Assembly (NCBI GenBank): GCA_037441125.1
Contig: JBBIST010000014.1
Coordinates: 1 to 47,491 of the forward strand
DNA from: JALHMQ01 sp037441125
GTDB lineage: Bacteria > Pseudomonadota > Gammaproteobacteria > Burkholderiales > Burkholderiaceae_F
DNA length: 47,491 nt
Direction: 5' to 3'
A program made the position numbers and the translations under genes. Below, piece after piece: positions 25,616 to 35,618 of the stretch (the first letter of the stretch is position 1; the number at the start of each line of letters is the position of its first letter). Below the pieces are notes generated by a model that did no database searches, was not told the DNA's origin, and saw nothing but the letters and a program-made list of their open reading frames with translations.

Positions 25616-26610
25616 CCGCACCCGCCGACTGGCCGTGGCGCTTCTGTGTGGCGCCGATGCTCGACTGGACCGACCGCCACTGCCGCGTGTTTCACCGCGC
25701 GCTGACGCGCCGCGCGCGCCTGTACACGGAGATGCTGACCACCGGCGCGCTGCTGCACGGCGATGCGCGCCGGCTGCTGGACTTCGACCCGATCGAGCGG
25801 CCGTTGGCGCTGCAGCTCGGCGGCTCGGAGCCGGCCGAGCTCGCGCACTGCGCCCGGCTGGGCGAGCAGCGCGGCTACGACGAGATCAACCTGAACTGCG
25901 GCTGCCCGTCCGAGCGCGTGCAGCGCGGCGCCTTCGGCGCCTGCCTGATGGCCGAGCCGCGGCTGGTCGCCGACTGCTTCAAGGCGATGCGCGACCGGGT
26001 GGCGATCCCGGTCACGGTCAAACACCGGATCGGCATCGACCGCGGCGACGACTACGGCCTCGTGCGCGACTTCGTCGGCGCCTTGTTCGACGCCGGCTGC
26101 CGCGTGTTCATCGTCCACGCGCGCAATGCCTGGCTGCAAGGCCTCAGCCCGAAGGAAAACCGCGAGGTGCCGCCACTGCGCTACGAGCGCGTCGCCCAGC
26201 TCAAGGCCGACTTCCCGGCGGCCGGTTTCATCCTCAACGGCGGCCTGCAGTCGCTGGCGCAGGCAAGCGGCGAACTGGCGCGCGTCGACGGCGTGATGGT
26301 CGGCCGCGCCGCCTATCACGACCCGTACCTGCTGGCCGACGTCGATGCCCGCCTGTTCGCGGATGCGGCGCCGGCGCCGACCCGCGACCAGGTGGTGGCG
26401 GCGATGAGCGCCTACCTGGCGCGTGCCGGCGCCCTGGGTACGCCGCCGCGCGCGCTGCTGCGCCACATGCTCGGCCTGTACCGCGGGCAGCGCGGCGGCC
26501 GCCTGTGGCGGCGCCTGCTGAGCGACCCGAACTTCGTTTCGCGCGAAGGCGTTGCGGCGCTGCGTGCGGCGAAGTCGGCGCTCGGGTCAGCGCCGGCGAT
26601 CGCGGTCTGA
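25612..26610 (+). CDS. dusA: tRNA-dihydrouridine synthase A
   Basis: The product is 332 residues from the GTG at 25612, which overlaps the DUF2788 stop. It contains the FMN TIM-barrel with VAPMLDWTDRHCRVFHR (about 13-29), the catalytic Cys in NLNCGCPSERVQ (about 98-109), VTVKHRIGID, IIHARNAW-like IVHARNAWLQGLSPKENRE and DGVMVGRAAYHDP. The WTDRHCR and GLSPKENRE motifs distinguish DusA from DusB and DusC. It reduces uridines 20/20a in the tRNA D-loop. The start choice follows from the 4-base overlap and from homology beginning only a few residues later. Confidence 0.93.
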   Translation: MTAPADWPWRFCVAPMLDWTDRHCRVFHRALTRRARLYTEMLTTGALLHGDARRLLDFDPIERPLALQLGGSEPAELAHCARLGEQRGYDEINLNCGCPSERVQRGAFGACLMAEPRLVADCFKAMRDRVAIPVTVKHRIGIDRGDDYGLVRDFVGALFDAGCRVFIVHARNAWLQGLSPKENREVPPLRYERVAQLKADFPAAGFILNGGLQSLAQASGELARVDGVMVGRAAYHDPYLLADVDARLFADAAPAPTRDQVVAAMSAYLARAGALGTPPRALLRHMLGLYRGQRGGRLWRRLLSDPNFVSREGVAALRAAKSALGSAPAIAV

Positions 26611-26677
26611 AGCGGTTGCGCCGCGTTCGCGCCGCCCGCAGCCTGGGCGCAGGCGGCGCGAAGTGCGCGCGGCGTTG

Positions 26678-27154
26678 TCAGGAGCGGCACTGCGCCGCGT
26701 ACTCGGAGCGCAGCCGATCGAGTAGGGCGGCGGCTGCCTCGCGCTTGGCGATCGTGGCGCGCCGCAGTGCTTCCTCGGCATTGCCGAGCCGCTCGGCCAG
26801 GCGACGGCAGTCCTGCGCGCGCTTGTCCTGCGCCTTGGCCTGCGCCTTGGCGGCGGCGGCGCGCTGCCGCTCGCGCTCCTGTTCTTCGGCCTGCCGCCGG
26901 GCCTCGATCGCGCGCACCTGCTCGCGCTGGGCGGCAGCACGCTCGCGCGCCGCGCGCACGTCGGCAGGCGTGGGCGCGTCGACCGGCGCCAGGCTGCGCA
27001 CCGCCTTGCTGCCGGCCGGACAGGCGACGTTGGCGTAGGTGACCGTGCCGTCGGCCGACTCGCAGCGCAACGTCTGCGCGGCGGCGCCACTGGCGGCGAA
27101 CAATGTCGCCAGCGTCAGGCCGGCACGCGCGGCCGCGATCGCGCCGGCGGTCAT
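26678..27154 (-). CDS. DUF4124 exported protein, second of a tandem pair
   Basis: The product is 158 residues with a signal peptide (ARAGLTLATLFAASGAAA, cleavage near residue 24). A DUF4124 module with two Cys follows (LRCESADGTVTYANVACP), then a long charged helix rich in Arg, Glu and Ala (about 60-140) that should form a coiled coil. The ATG at 27154 overlaps the stop of the upstream DUF4124 gene (ATGA). The protein is a diverged paralogue of that neighbour with the same order of parts. Envelope location is likely; function is unknown. Confidence 0.78.
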   Translation of the reverse strand: MTAGAIAAARAGLTLATLFAASGAAAQTLRCESADGTVTYANVACPAGSKAVRSLAPVDAPTPADVRAARERAAAQREQVRAIEARRQAEEQERERQRAAAAKAQAKAQDKRAQDCRRLAERLGNAEEALRRATIAKREAAAALLDRLRSEYAAQCRS

Positions 27155-27690
27155 TGCGGCGGACACACGGTGCGCACTTCTTCCTGCGCCCGTCGCAACG
27201 CCAGCTCGGCCGAGGCGCGATCGCTGCCGCCGGCCGCCTGCAAATCGTTGGCCGCGAACTCGGCGCGCCGCCGCGCCTGCGCACAAAGCTGCTGCTGGCG
27301 CGCGCGCAACTCGTCGAGTCGGGCGATCTCCTGCTCCGGCGTGGCCGAGGCGGCGGCACGCGACGGGGCGAGCGCGGGCGCGGCCGCTGCCTTCGGCGGC
27401 TCGGCCGCCTTGGCCTCGCCGCCGGCTTCAGGCTCCTTCGCGTCTTTGGCCCGCGGCGGCGACTCGCGCAGCCTCAGCGGCGGCGAGTCGTCGACCTTGC
27501 GCGCGCTGCGCGCCGTGGGAGGGCAGGGCTCGTCGGTGTAGGTGACGCGACCATCGCGCGCTTCGCAGCGGTTGATGGCGCCGGCCGGGCCGGCGGCGGC
27601 GAGGAGCAGCGCGGCGGCCGCCAGCGCGCCGATCAGCGACTGCCGGCTTGCGTGGCAGACGCGCCGGCCAGGGTTGAACGCAGGATTCAT
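27151..27690 (-). CDS. DUF4124 exported protein, first of a tandem pair
   Basis: The product is 179 residues. A signal peptide runs to about residue 38 (LIGALAAAALLLAAAGPAGA), followed by a DUF4124 module (INRCEARDGRVTYTDEPCP), a Pro/Ala/Lys-rich linker and a C-terminal coiled-coil helix with two late Cys. The ATG at 27690 has a GGAGAAGG site. The last four bases overlap the next gene's start. DUF4124 modules bind unknown ligands in the envelope of many proteobacteria. Confidence 0.78.
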   Translation of the reverse strand: MNPAFNPGRRVCHASRQSLIGALAAAALLLAAAGPAGAINRCEARDGRVTYTDEPCPPTARSARKVDDSPPLRLRESPPRAKDAKEPEAGGEAKAAEPPKAAAAPALAPSRAAASATPEQEIARLDELRARQQQLCAQARRRAEFAANDLQAAGGSDRASAELALRRAQEEVRTVCPPQ

Positions 27691-27790
27691 TGCCTTCTCC
27701 GCAAAGTGCACCGGCAGTGCCTCGAGCGAGAACCGAGCGTAGCGCGCGCGCCGACGGCGACAAGCGCCTTCGGTCGGCCCGCTGGCACCG

Positions 27791-29194
<1,404 letters not shown>

Positions 29195-29254
29195 CGGACT
29201 ACCCTCCGCGGCTTGCGCGCTGCGGGACGAGCGTTTCGAAACGGCCGTGCGCGC

Positions 29255-29626
29255 TCATGGGGATCGCGCCGGCGACGGGCGCTTGAAGGGACGAAGGTAG
29301 ACGACGGCGGCGGCGACGAACACCGCCACCAGCGCCAGTTCGGTCAAGGCCAGGGCGCGAAACGGCATCGGCTCGAACATGCGCACCAGGCCCTCCATCA
29401 GATACAAGAGCACCAGCAGCAGCGCCCACTGGAACGACTTCGGCTCGCCGCGCCACAGGCCGCGCAGCGGCAGCAGCAGCGGCAGCGCCTTGAGCGCGAG
29501 CCACGAGCCGCCGGGCCGGATCGGTGCCAGCACCAGCTCCCAGGCCAGGCACAGTACGAAGAGCGCGATCCACGCCGAACGCGCGACCTGCCAGCCCAGG
29601 CGCTGGCGTGCGCTGAGCGCCGTCAT
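29255..29626 (-). CDS. DUF2069 membrane protein
   Basis: The product is 123 residues with four hydrophobic segments (about 16-33, 41-55, 63-78, 88-105). The W-RSAWIALFVLCLAWEL opening and MRMFEPM-like loop VRMFEPMPFRALALTE are typical of DUF2069. The ATG at 29626 has an AGGAG site 8 nt upstream. It is 55 bp after wrbA; DUF2069 next to wrbA is a common proteobacterial arrangement. Function is unknown. Confidence 0.83.
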   Translation of the reverse strand: MTALSARQRLGWQVARSAWIALFVLCLAWELVLAPIRPGGSWLALKALPLLLPLRGLWRGEPKSFQWALLLVLLYLMEGLVRMFEPMPFRALALTELALVAVFVAAAVVYLRPFKRPSPARSP

Positions 29627-29681
29627 CGCCGCACTCCTGCGTGCGCCGCCGGACGGCCGATCGGACACGAGCCAATGGCGG

Positions 29682-30272
29682 TCATGCGCCGAGCTTCAGC
29701 GCCGCCTGCGCCAGCCGCCGGCCAAGCGCCACCGCAAGGCGCTTTTCCTCGTCGCTGAGACTGCCGGCCTGCTCGCCGGCGGCGAAGTGGCTGGCGCCGT
29801 AGGGTGTACCGCCCGAGCGCGTGCCGCTGAGGTCGGGCTCCGTGTACGGCAGTCCGACCAGCAGCATGCCGTGATGGAGCAGCGGCAGCATCATCGACAC
29901 CAGCGTCGTCTCCTGGCCGCCGTGCAGAGAGCTGGTCGAGGTGAACACCGCCGCCGGCTTGCCCGCCAGCGTGCCGCGCAGCCACAGTGATCCGGTAGTG
30001 TCGAGAAAGTGCTTGAGCGGCGCGGCCATGGCACCGAAGCGGGTCGGCGAGCCCAACGCCAGGCCGCCGCACTGTTCGAGATCGGCGAGCTCGGCGTAGG
30101 GCGCGCCGTGCGGCGGCACCGGAGGCGCGGCCACCTCGGTCGTGGTGGCCACCGGCGGCACCGTGCGCAGCCGGGCGACGGCGCCGCGCACGCCGTCGAC
30201 GCCGTGCGCGATCGCGTCGGCCAGGGCGCGCGTGGCGCCATAGCGCGAGTAGTAGAGAACGAGGATGTCCAC
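29682..30272 (-). CDS. wrbA: NAD(P)H:quinone oxidoreductase, WrbA family
   Basis: The product is 196 residues from a GTG at 30272 (VDILVLYYSRYGATRALA). It has a flavodoxin-like fold with an FMN phosphate loop SRYGATR near the N-terminus, GSPTRFGAMAAPLKHFLD (about 93-110) and the loop FTSTSSLHGGQETT (about 130-143), all WrbA signatures. It performs two-electron quinone reduction. No ATG lies in a sensible place. TGCGATTAT on the minus strand at 30285-30293 is a possible extended -10 element, leaving a leader of only a few nt. It diverges from the YihY gene across 89 bp that contain an 8-bp inverted repeat (GGCGAAAG 30294-30301, CTTTCGCC 30333-30340). Confidence 0.9.
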   Translation of the reverse strand: MDILVLYYSRYGATRALADAIAHGVDGVRGAVARLRTVPPVATTTEVAAPPVPPHGAPYAELADLEQCGGLALGSPTRFGAMAAPLKHFLDTTGSLWLRGTLAGKPAAVFTSTSSLHGGQETTLVSMMLPLLHHGMLLVGLPYTEPDLSGTRSGGTPYGASHFAAGEQAGSLSDEEKRLAVALGRRLAQAALKLGA

Positions 30273-30361
30273 GGACGGCTTGCGATAATCGCAGGCGAAA
30301 GCGGCCGCAGCGCAGCCGTCGCGCGCAGTGTACTTTCGCCGGCAGCGGCGCGCGCGATGCG

Positions 30362-31684
30362 ATGGCGCCTGCCGCAACCGCCGCAGCGACGATGAACCTG
30401 CTCGAACCGCTGACTGAACGCTTGGCGCTGCGCGCGCCGCGACTGCACGCGCGCCTGGCCGGGATCGGCCCGCTGATCGAGCACGCGCGCGAGGTGCTGG
30501 CGTTCGCCGCGCACCGCGCGCGCGACGTGCGCCTGGCGCAGGTGGCCGCGAGCCTGACCTTCACCACGGTGCTGTCGCTGGTGCCGCTGCTGGCGGTGCT
30601 GCTGGCGGTGTTCACGATCCATCCGATGTTCGCCGAACTGCGCGCCGGCTTCGAGAAGAACGTGCTGCGCGAGCTGCTGCCGCCGCAGCACGCGGCGCTG
30701 ATCCTGCGCTACCTGAGCGAGTTCGCGGCCAAGGCGGCCGGACTGACCGCGGTCGGCCTGGCCTTCCTGGTGCTGACCGCGCTGGCGATGATCTACACGG
30801 TAGACCGCGTGCTCAACGACATCTGGCAGGTGCGCGTGCAGCGACCTTGGATTTCGCGCCTGCTCGTCTACTGGACCCTGCTCACGCTCGGTCCGGTGCT
30901 GGTGGCCGCGAGCGTGAGCGCAACCTCGTACCTGCTGGCGGTGTCGCCGCCGGTGGGCAGCGCCGCGCGAACGCTGCTCGGCTACGGGCCGCTGGTGCTG
31001 TCGGCGCTGGCCTTCGCGGCGCTGTACGTGCTCGTGCCGGCGCGGCGCGTGCAGTGGCGCGACGCGCTCGTCGGCGGCATCGCGGCGGCGCTGCTCGGGC
31101 AGGTGCTGCGCGACCTGTTCGCCGCCTACCTGCGCACCGGCACGATCGGCAGCATCTACGGCGCCTTCGCGGTGGTGCCGCTGTTCCTGCTCTGGGTCTA
31201 CCTGGTGTGGTTCGCGATCCTCTTTGGCGCCGCGATCGCCGCCACGCTGCCGCGCCTGCGGTCGACCCGATTTGCCGACGAGCGGCGCGCCGGCAACCGC
31301 TTCCTCACCGCGGTGGCGCTGCTGCGTGCGCTGGTGGCGGCGCGTGCCGGCGGCGTCGACGGCGGTCGCATGAGCCTCGCCGACCTGGCGCGCGCGGTGC
31401 GCACCTACCCCGAGGAGACCGAACGCCTGCTCGCCGAACTCGAGCGGCTCGACTACGTGGCCGCGGTCGACGGCGGCCAGGGCGGGCGCTGGCTGCTAGT
31501 GTGCGACCCGCAGCGGCGCAGCCTGCGCGAAGCCTTCGCGCGACTCGCGCTCGACCCGGGCAACACGCTGGCGGCGCGCGACCCGGCCGGACTCGGCGCC
31601 TGGGTCGAGCAGGCACTGGCCGGCCCGTGGCTGACGCAGCCGCTGGCGCGCCTGGTCGATGCGCCGCGCGCCGGTGCCGATTGA
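30362..31684 (+). CDS. YihY/UPF0761 family inner membrane protein with C-terminal extension
   Basis: The product is 440 residues from the ATG at 30362 (an alternative ATG at 30392). Residues 50-305 form the YihY core: LAQVAASLTFTTVLSLVPLLAVL, the conserved DRVLNDIW, and four later membrane segments ending GSIYGAFAVVPLFLLWVYLVWFAILFG. Residues 320-405 look like a winged-helix domain (SLADLARAVRTYPEETERLLAELE), which is absent from the shorter members of about 290 residues. Despite old names such as RNase BN, this family is not a nuclease. Function is unproven. Confidence 0.87.
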   Translation: MAPAATAAATMNLLEPLTERLALRAPRLHARLAGIGPLIEHAREVLAFAAHRARDVRLAQVAASLTFTTVLSLVPLLAVLLAVFTIHPMFAELRAGFEKNVLRELLPPQHAALILRYLSEFAAKAAGLTAVGLAFLVLTALAMIYTVDRVLNDIWQVRVQRPWISRLLVYWTLLTLGPVLVAASVSATSYLLAVSPPVGSAARTLLGYGPLVLSALAFAALYVLVPARRVQWRDALVGGIAAALLGQVLRDLFAAYLRTGTIGSIYGAFAVVPLFLLWVYLVWFAILFGAAIAATLPRLRSTRFADERRAGNRFLTAVALLRALVAARAGGVDGGRMSLADLARAVRTYPEETERLLAELERLDYVAAVDGGQGGRWLLVCDPQRRSLREAFARLALDPGNTLAARDPAGLGAWVEQALAGPWLTQPLARLVDAPRAGAD

Positions 31685-31709
31685 GCCGGCGAACCGGCCC
31701 GAGAGCGGC

Positions 31710-32351
31710 TCAGGCCGAAGGCACGACCGTGAGCACCAGCGTGGCGACCGCGAGCACCAGCGTGCCGGCGACGCGGTCGGTCCAGCGCGCGTAGCGCGCA
31801 TCGCTGGCGACGCCGCGTGCACGTGCGGCGAGCAGACCGTAGCCGAGCAGGATCAGGAACTCCGGGATCACGCTGCCGGCGGCGAGCCACAGCATCTGCG
31901 CGCCGATCGGCAATTGCGGATCGACGAACTGCGGCAGGATGGCGATGAAGAAGATCAGCGCCTTCGGATTGGCCATTTGCAGCATCAAGCCGGCGAGAAA
32001 GATCGACCGGCGCGAGCCGTGGCGCGATCCCGGATCGGAGACCGTCAGCGGCGATGGCCGGCCGAAGATCGCCGCCAGCCCGACATGGACCAGGTAGGCG
32101 GCACCGAGCCACTTGACGACCGTGAAGAACGCCGGCGAGGCGGCGATCAGCGCCCCGAGGCTCGTGGCCGAGAGCGCGAAGTAGATCGAGTTCGCCGCCA
32201 GGATGCCGAGCGTCGCGAACAGCGAGCGGCGCGCGCCCTGCGTCAGACCGAAGGCGATCACCAGCATCACCGCCGGTCCCGGCGACAGGGTCAACGCGGC
32301 CTCGGTCAACACGTAAAGCCAGTACGTGTCCCAGTTGACGGCGGCGAGCAT
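31710..32351 (-). CDS. LysE/RhtB family amino-acid exporter
   Basis: The product is 213 residues with six membrane segments. The N-terminal LTLSPGPAVMLVIAFGLTQGARRSLFATLGI is the LysE family signature, and LQMANPKALIFFIAILPQF the second conserved block. RhtB-type members export homoserine, threonine and related amino acids. It lies 61 bp after the alpha/beta hydrolase that is translationally coupled to metY, so it may export a homoserine-pathway compound. The ATG at 32351 has an AAGGAAG site about 10 nt upstream and a GC hairpin before that (GCGGGC/GCCCGC). Confidence 0.87.
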   Translation of the reverse strand: MLAAVNWDTYWLYVLTEAALTLSPGPAVMLVIAFGLTQGARRSLFATLGILAANSIYFALSATSLGALIAASPAFFTVVKWLGAAYLVHVGLAAIFGRPSPLTVSDPGSRHGSRRSIFLAGLMLQMANPKALIFFIAILPQFVDPQLPIGAQMLWLAAGSVIPEFLILLGYGLLAARARGVASDARYARWTDRVAGTLVLAVATLVLTVVPSA

Positions 32352-32412
32352 CGGGCGTGCGCTTCCTTGGCGGGCAAGGCTCGCCCGCATCCGTGACGTG
32401 CGCGATCGGCGC

Positions 32413-33234
32413 CTAGGCGGCGGCGACGCAGCGCTGTGCGAAGCGCGCCAGCGCTTCGCGTACGCCGTCCGGGTTCTCGCTCATCAGCGCGTGGCCGGTG
32501 GCGGGCAGGGTGAGCACCTCGCGCTCGGCGCAGGCGTCGATCAGCGCCGCGGCCGCCTTCGGCGGCGTCATCTGGTCGGCCGCACCGCAGACGAACAGAG
32601 CCGGGCAGCGCAGCGCGCGCGCCGCTTCGAGGCCGCCGGCGTAGGCGTTGCAGGCGGCGAAGTCGGCCGGCAGCACTGCGGCACCGTTGACGCGCGCGAT
32701 GCGCTCCATCAGCCGCAGGTTCTGCCAGACGATGTTGAACCCCGGCCCCGGGTTCGACGGCCGGGCGGCGAACGGCGCGATCGCGGCGCTGTGCGACCAG
32801 ACGTTGATCATCTGCAGCGCGCTTGCCGGCGCTTCGCGCGTCGCCGTGAGCAGCGCCTCGGACACCTTCATCGGAAACGCCGCTGCGAGCAAGGCGACGC
32901 CCGCGACGCGCTGCGCCAGCCGCCGCGCCGCTTCGAGCGCGATCAGCGAGCCCATGCTGTGGCCGACGAGCACGAAGCGCGGCGACGCGATCTTCGCCAG
33001 AGCGGCGGCAATGCAGTCGGCATGCGCCTCGACGCTCGCCGGCAGCGGCGCGCGGCTGCGGCCATGCCCGGGCAGGTCGAGCGCCAGGACCGCGAAGCCG
33101 TGGTGCGCGAGGTAGCGGCTGTGCAGGATCCAGACGCTGTGATCGTGCTGGGCGCCGTGCAGGAACACGACGCAGGGCAGCGCCGCGTCGAAGGCCTTGC
33201 CGCCGGTGTAGGCGTACAGCCGGTCGACTTCCAT
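32413..33234 (-). CDS. Alpha/beta hydrolase
   Basis: The product is 273 residues. The oxyanion region VVFLHGAQHDHSVW (about 27-40) is followed by LDLPGHGRS (about 59-67) and the nucleophile elbow VGHSMGS (Ser about 101). The acid is likely the Asp in VCGAADQMTP and the His is in LPATGHALM near the end. The LPGHGRS and LxSENPDG parts resemble esterases and 2-hydroxymuconate-semialdehyde hydrolases, but the substrate cannot be named. The ATG at 33234 shares a base with the metY stop (TGATG), so it is translated with metY. Confidence 0.83.
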   Translation of the reverse strand: MEVDRLYAYTGGKAFDAALPCVVFLHGAQHDHSVWILHSRYLAHHGFAVLALDLPGHGRSRAPLPASVEAHADCIAAALAKIASPRFVLVGHSMGSLIALEAARRLAQRVAGVALLAAAFPMKVSEALLTATREAPASALQMINVWSHSAAIAPFAARPSNPGPGFNIVWQNLRLMERIARVNGAAVLPADFAACNAYAGGLEAARALRCPALFVCGAADQMTPPKAAAALIDACAEREVLTLPATGHALMSENPDGVREALARFAQRCVAAA

Positions 33235-34532
33235 CACGCCACCTTCGCCGCCAGCTTCAGTGCCCGCGCCAGATCGTCGATCAGGTCGGCCGGGTCTTCG
33301 AGACCGATCGACAGTCGGATCGTGCCCTGGGTGACGCCGGCGGCGGCCAGTTGGTCGTCGGGGACGCGGAAGTGGGTGGTCGAAGCCGGATGGATCACGA
33401 GCGACTTGGCGTCGCCGACATTGGCCAGGTGCGAGAAGACGGCGAGCGACTCGACGAACTTGCGGCCGGCCTTGCGCGAGCCCTTGAGGTCGAAGCTGAA
33501 CACGGCGCCGCAGCCGCGCGGCAGCAGTGCCTTCGCCAGTTCGTGGTCCGGATGCGACGGCAGTTCCGGATAGCGGACGGCGGCGACGGTCGGCTGCGCC
33601 GCCAGGAACTCGACCACCCGGCGCGCGTTGTCGACGTGGCGCTGCATGCGCAGCGGCAGTGTCTCCAGCCCCTGCAGCAGCAGGAACGCGACCTGCGGGC
33701 TCATGCAGGCGCCGAAATCGCGCAGGCCCTCGCGCCGCGCGCGCAGCAGGAACGGCGCCACCGTGCTCTCGTCGGCGAAGACCATGCCGTGGAAACCCTC
33801 GTAGGGCTCGGTCAGCAGCGGATACTTGCCGCTCGCCTGCCAGTCGAAGCTGCCGCCGTCGACCAGCAGCCCGCCGATGGCCACGCCGTGGCCGCCGAGG
33901 AACTTGGTCGCCGAGTGGAAGACAAGGTCGGCGCCGAGCGCCAACGGCTGCATCAGGTACGGCGTGGTGAAGGTCGCGTCGACCAGAAGCGGCAGGCCGT
34001 GCTCGTGCGCCAGCGCCGCCACGCGCGGGATGTCGAGCACCTCGAGCCCCGGGTTGCCGAGCGTTTCGCCGAACAGCAGCCGCGTGCTCGGGCGGATCGC
34101 GCCGCGCCAGCGATCCAGCTCGCGCGGATCGACGAAGGTGGTCTCGATGCCGAAGCGCGCCAGCGTGTAGGCGAGCAGGTTGTGCGAGCCGCCGTACAGG
34201 GCGCGGCTGGCGACGATGTGGCTGCCCGCGCCCATCAGCGTGGCGATCGCCAGGTGCAGCGCCGCCTGTCCGCTGGCGGTGGCCACGGCACCGACGCCGC
34301 GCTCGAGCGCAGCGATGCGCTCCTCCAGTACCGCCACGGTCGGATTGGAGATGCGCGAGTAGACGTGGCCGGCGCGCTCCATGTTGAACAGCGATGCCGC
34401 GTGCTCCGAATCCTGGAAGCAGAACGAGGTGGTGGCGTAGATCGGCACCGCGCGGCTGCCGGTGGCCGCATCGGGTTGCTGGCCGGCGTGCAGGGCGAGG
34501 GTGTCGAAGCCTGGATAGCGGGGAGCGCTCAT
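33234..34532 (-). CDS. metY: O-acetylhomoserine (or O-succinylhomoserine) sulfhydrylase
   Basis: The product is 432 residues of the Cys/Met-metabolism PLP family. YSRISNPTVAVLEERIA (about 58-74) gives the phosphate-binding segment, ATASGQAALHLA the cofactor stacking region and HSATKFLGGHG the PLP lysine at K210. The length and motifs favour MetY over the roughly 400-residue MetZ, but the two are hard to separate by eye. It makes homocysteine directly from acylated homoserine and sulfide. The ATG is at 34532. Downstream and coupled are an alpha/beta hydrolase and then a LysE exporter. Confidence 0.85.
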   Translation of the reverse strand: MSAPRYPGFDTLALHAGQQPDAATGSRAVPIYATTSFCFQDSEHAASLFNMERAGHVYSRISNPTVAVLEERIAALERGVGAVATASGQAALHLAIATLMGAGSHIVASRALYGGSHNLLAYTLARFGIETTFVDPRELDRWRGAIRPSTRLLFGETLGNPGLEVLDIPRVAALAHEHGLPLLVDATFTTPYLMQPLALGADLVFHSATKFLGGHGVAIGGLLVDGGSFDWQASGKYPLLTEPYEGFHGMVFADESTVAPFLLRARREGLRDFGACMSPQVAFLLLQGLETLPLRMQRHVDNARRVVEFLAAQPTVAAVRYPELPSHPDHELAKALLPRGCGAVFSFDLKGSRKAGRKFVESLAVFSHLANVGDAKSLVIHPASTTHFRVPDDQLAAAGVTQGTIRLSIGLEDPADLIDDLARALKLAAKVA

Positions 34533-34592
34533 CGGCAGTGGCGGCAGGGACGGGGCGGCAAGCGTAGCGAATCGCGCCGGTCGCGCGCGACC

Positions 34593-34598
34593 TAGAAT
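34593..34598 (+). promoter_or_regulatory. -10 box placed for a leaderless pip transcript
   Basis: TAGAAT ends 7 nt before the pip ATG at 34606. A second in-frame ATG overlaps the hexamer (34597) and would lie upstream of the transcription start. No ribosome site is visible. The spacing is identical to that of the 16327 and 38100 genes. Confidence 0.45.
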
Positions 34599-34605
34599 GG
34601 GCGCG

Positions 34606-35574
34606 ATGGACCTGCGTCTGGAACCGCGCACCGAGCTGTACCCCGCGCTCGAACCGCACGAGCGCGGCATGCTCGCGCTCGACGCCGTGCACACGATGTA
34701 CTGGGAGGTGAGCGGCCATCCGGACGGCATCCCAGTGCTGTTCCTGCACGGCGGTCCGGGCGGCGGCTGCTCGACCGAGCACCGGCGTTTCTTCGATCCG
34801 GCGCGGTTTCGCATCGTCCTGTTCGACCAGCGCGGCGCCGGCTGCTCGACGCCGCTGGGCGAGATCGCCAACAACACGCTCGCGCACCTGATCGCCGACA
34901 TCGAGACCCTGCGTGAGGCGCTCGGCGTCGATCGCTGGCTGGTGTTCGGCGGCTCCTGGGGCAGCACGCTGGCGCTCGCCTACGGCCAGCAGCACCCGCA
35001 GCGCGTGCGCGGCTTCGTGCTGCGCGGCATCTTTCTCGGCCGCCGCAGCGAGATCGACTGGTTCCTGCACGGCCTGCGCAACGTGTTTCCCGAGGCCGGC
35101 CGCCGCTTCATCGAGATGCTGCCGCCGTCGGAGCGCGCCGATCCGCTGCGCGGCTACGCGCGCCGCCTGTTCGATCCCGATCCGCGCGTGCACCTTCCTT
35201 TCGCGCGCGCCTGGAGCGAGTACGAGGCCTCGTGCTCGACGCTGCTGCCCAACCCCGAGCTGGTGCGTCACTTCGCCGACGACGCCATCGGCCTGGCGCG
35301 GCTGGAGGCGCATTACTTCCTGCACGACTGCTTCCTGGCGCCGGACCAGTTGCTCGACCACCTGTACCGGATCCGCCACCTGCCGGCGGCGATCGTGCAG
35401 GCGCGCTACGACATGGTGTGCCCGATCGCCAGCGCCGATGCGCTGGCGCGCGCCTGGCCCGGCGCCCGCTACGTCGTCGTTCCCGATGCCGGGCACTCGG
35501 TGTGGGAGCCGCCGGTGCGCGCCGCGGTGGTGCGCGAAGTCGAGCTGATGAAGGGGCGGTGGCTGGCGCGCTGA
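34606..35574 (+). CDS. pip: Prolyl iminopeptidase
   Basis: The product is 322 residues. LFLHGGPGGG (45-54) gives the oxyanion site, DQRGAGCS (74-81) the conserved loop and GGSWGS the nucleophile S117. The acid is the Asp in ARYDMVCP and the His is in PDAGHSVWEP. S33-family members with this motif set release N-terminal proline from peptides. The start at 34606 is chosen because TAGAAT lies 7 nt before it; an ATG three codons earlier overlaps the -10 box. It diverges from metY and is followed after 44 bp by the hydroxypyruvate isomerase-like gene. Confidence 0.92.
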   Translation: MDLRLEPRTELYPALEPHERGMLALDAVHTMYWEVSGHPDGIPVLFLHGGPGGGCSTEHRRFFDPARFRIVLFDQRGAGCSTPLGEIANNTLAHLIADIETLREALGVDRWLVFGGSWGSTLALAYGQQHPQRVRGFVLRGIFLGRRSEIDWFLHGLRNVFPEAGRRFIEMLPPSERADPLRGYARRLFDPDPRVHLPFARAWSEYEASCSTLLPNPELVRHFADDAIGLARLEAHYFLHDCFLAPDQLLDHLYRIRHLPAAIVQARYDMVCPIASADALARAWPGARYVVVPDAGHSVWEPPVRAAVVREVELMKGRWLAR

Positions 35575-35618
35575 GCGCCTGCGCCGTGCGTGACCGCTCT
35601 GCCGACTGACCGACACCG

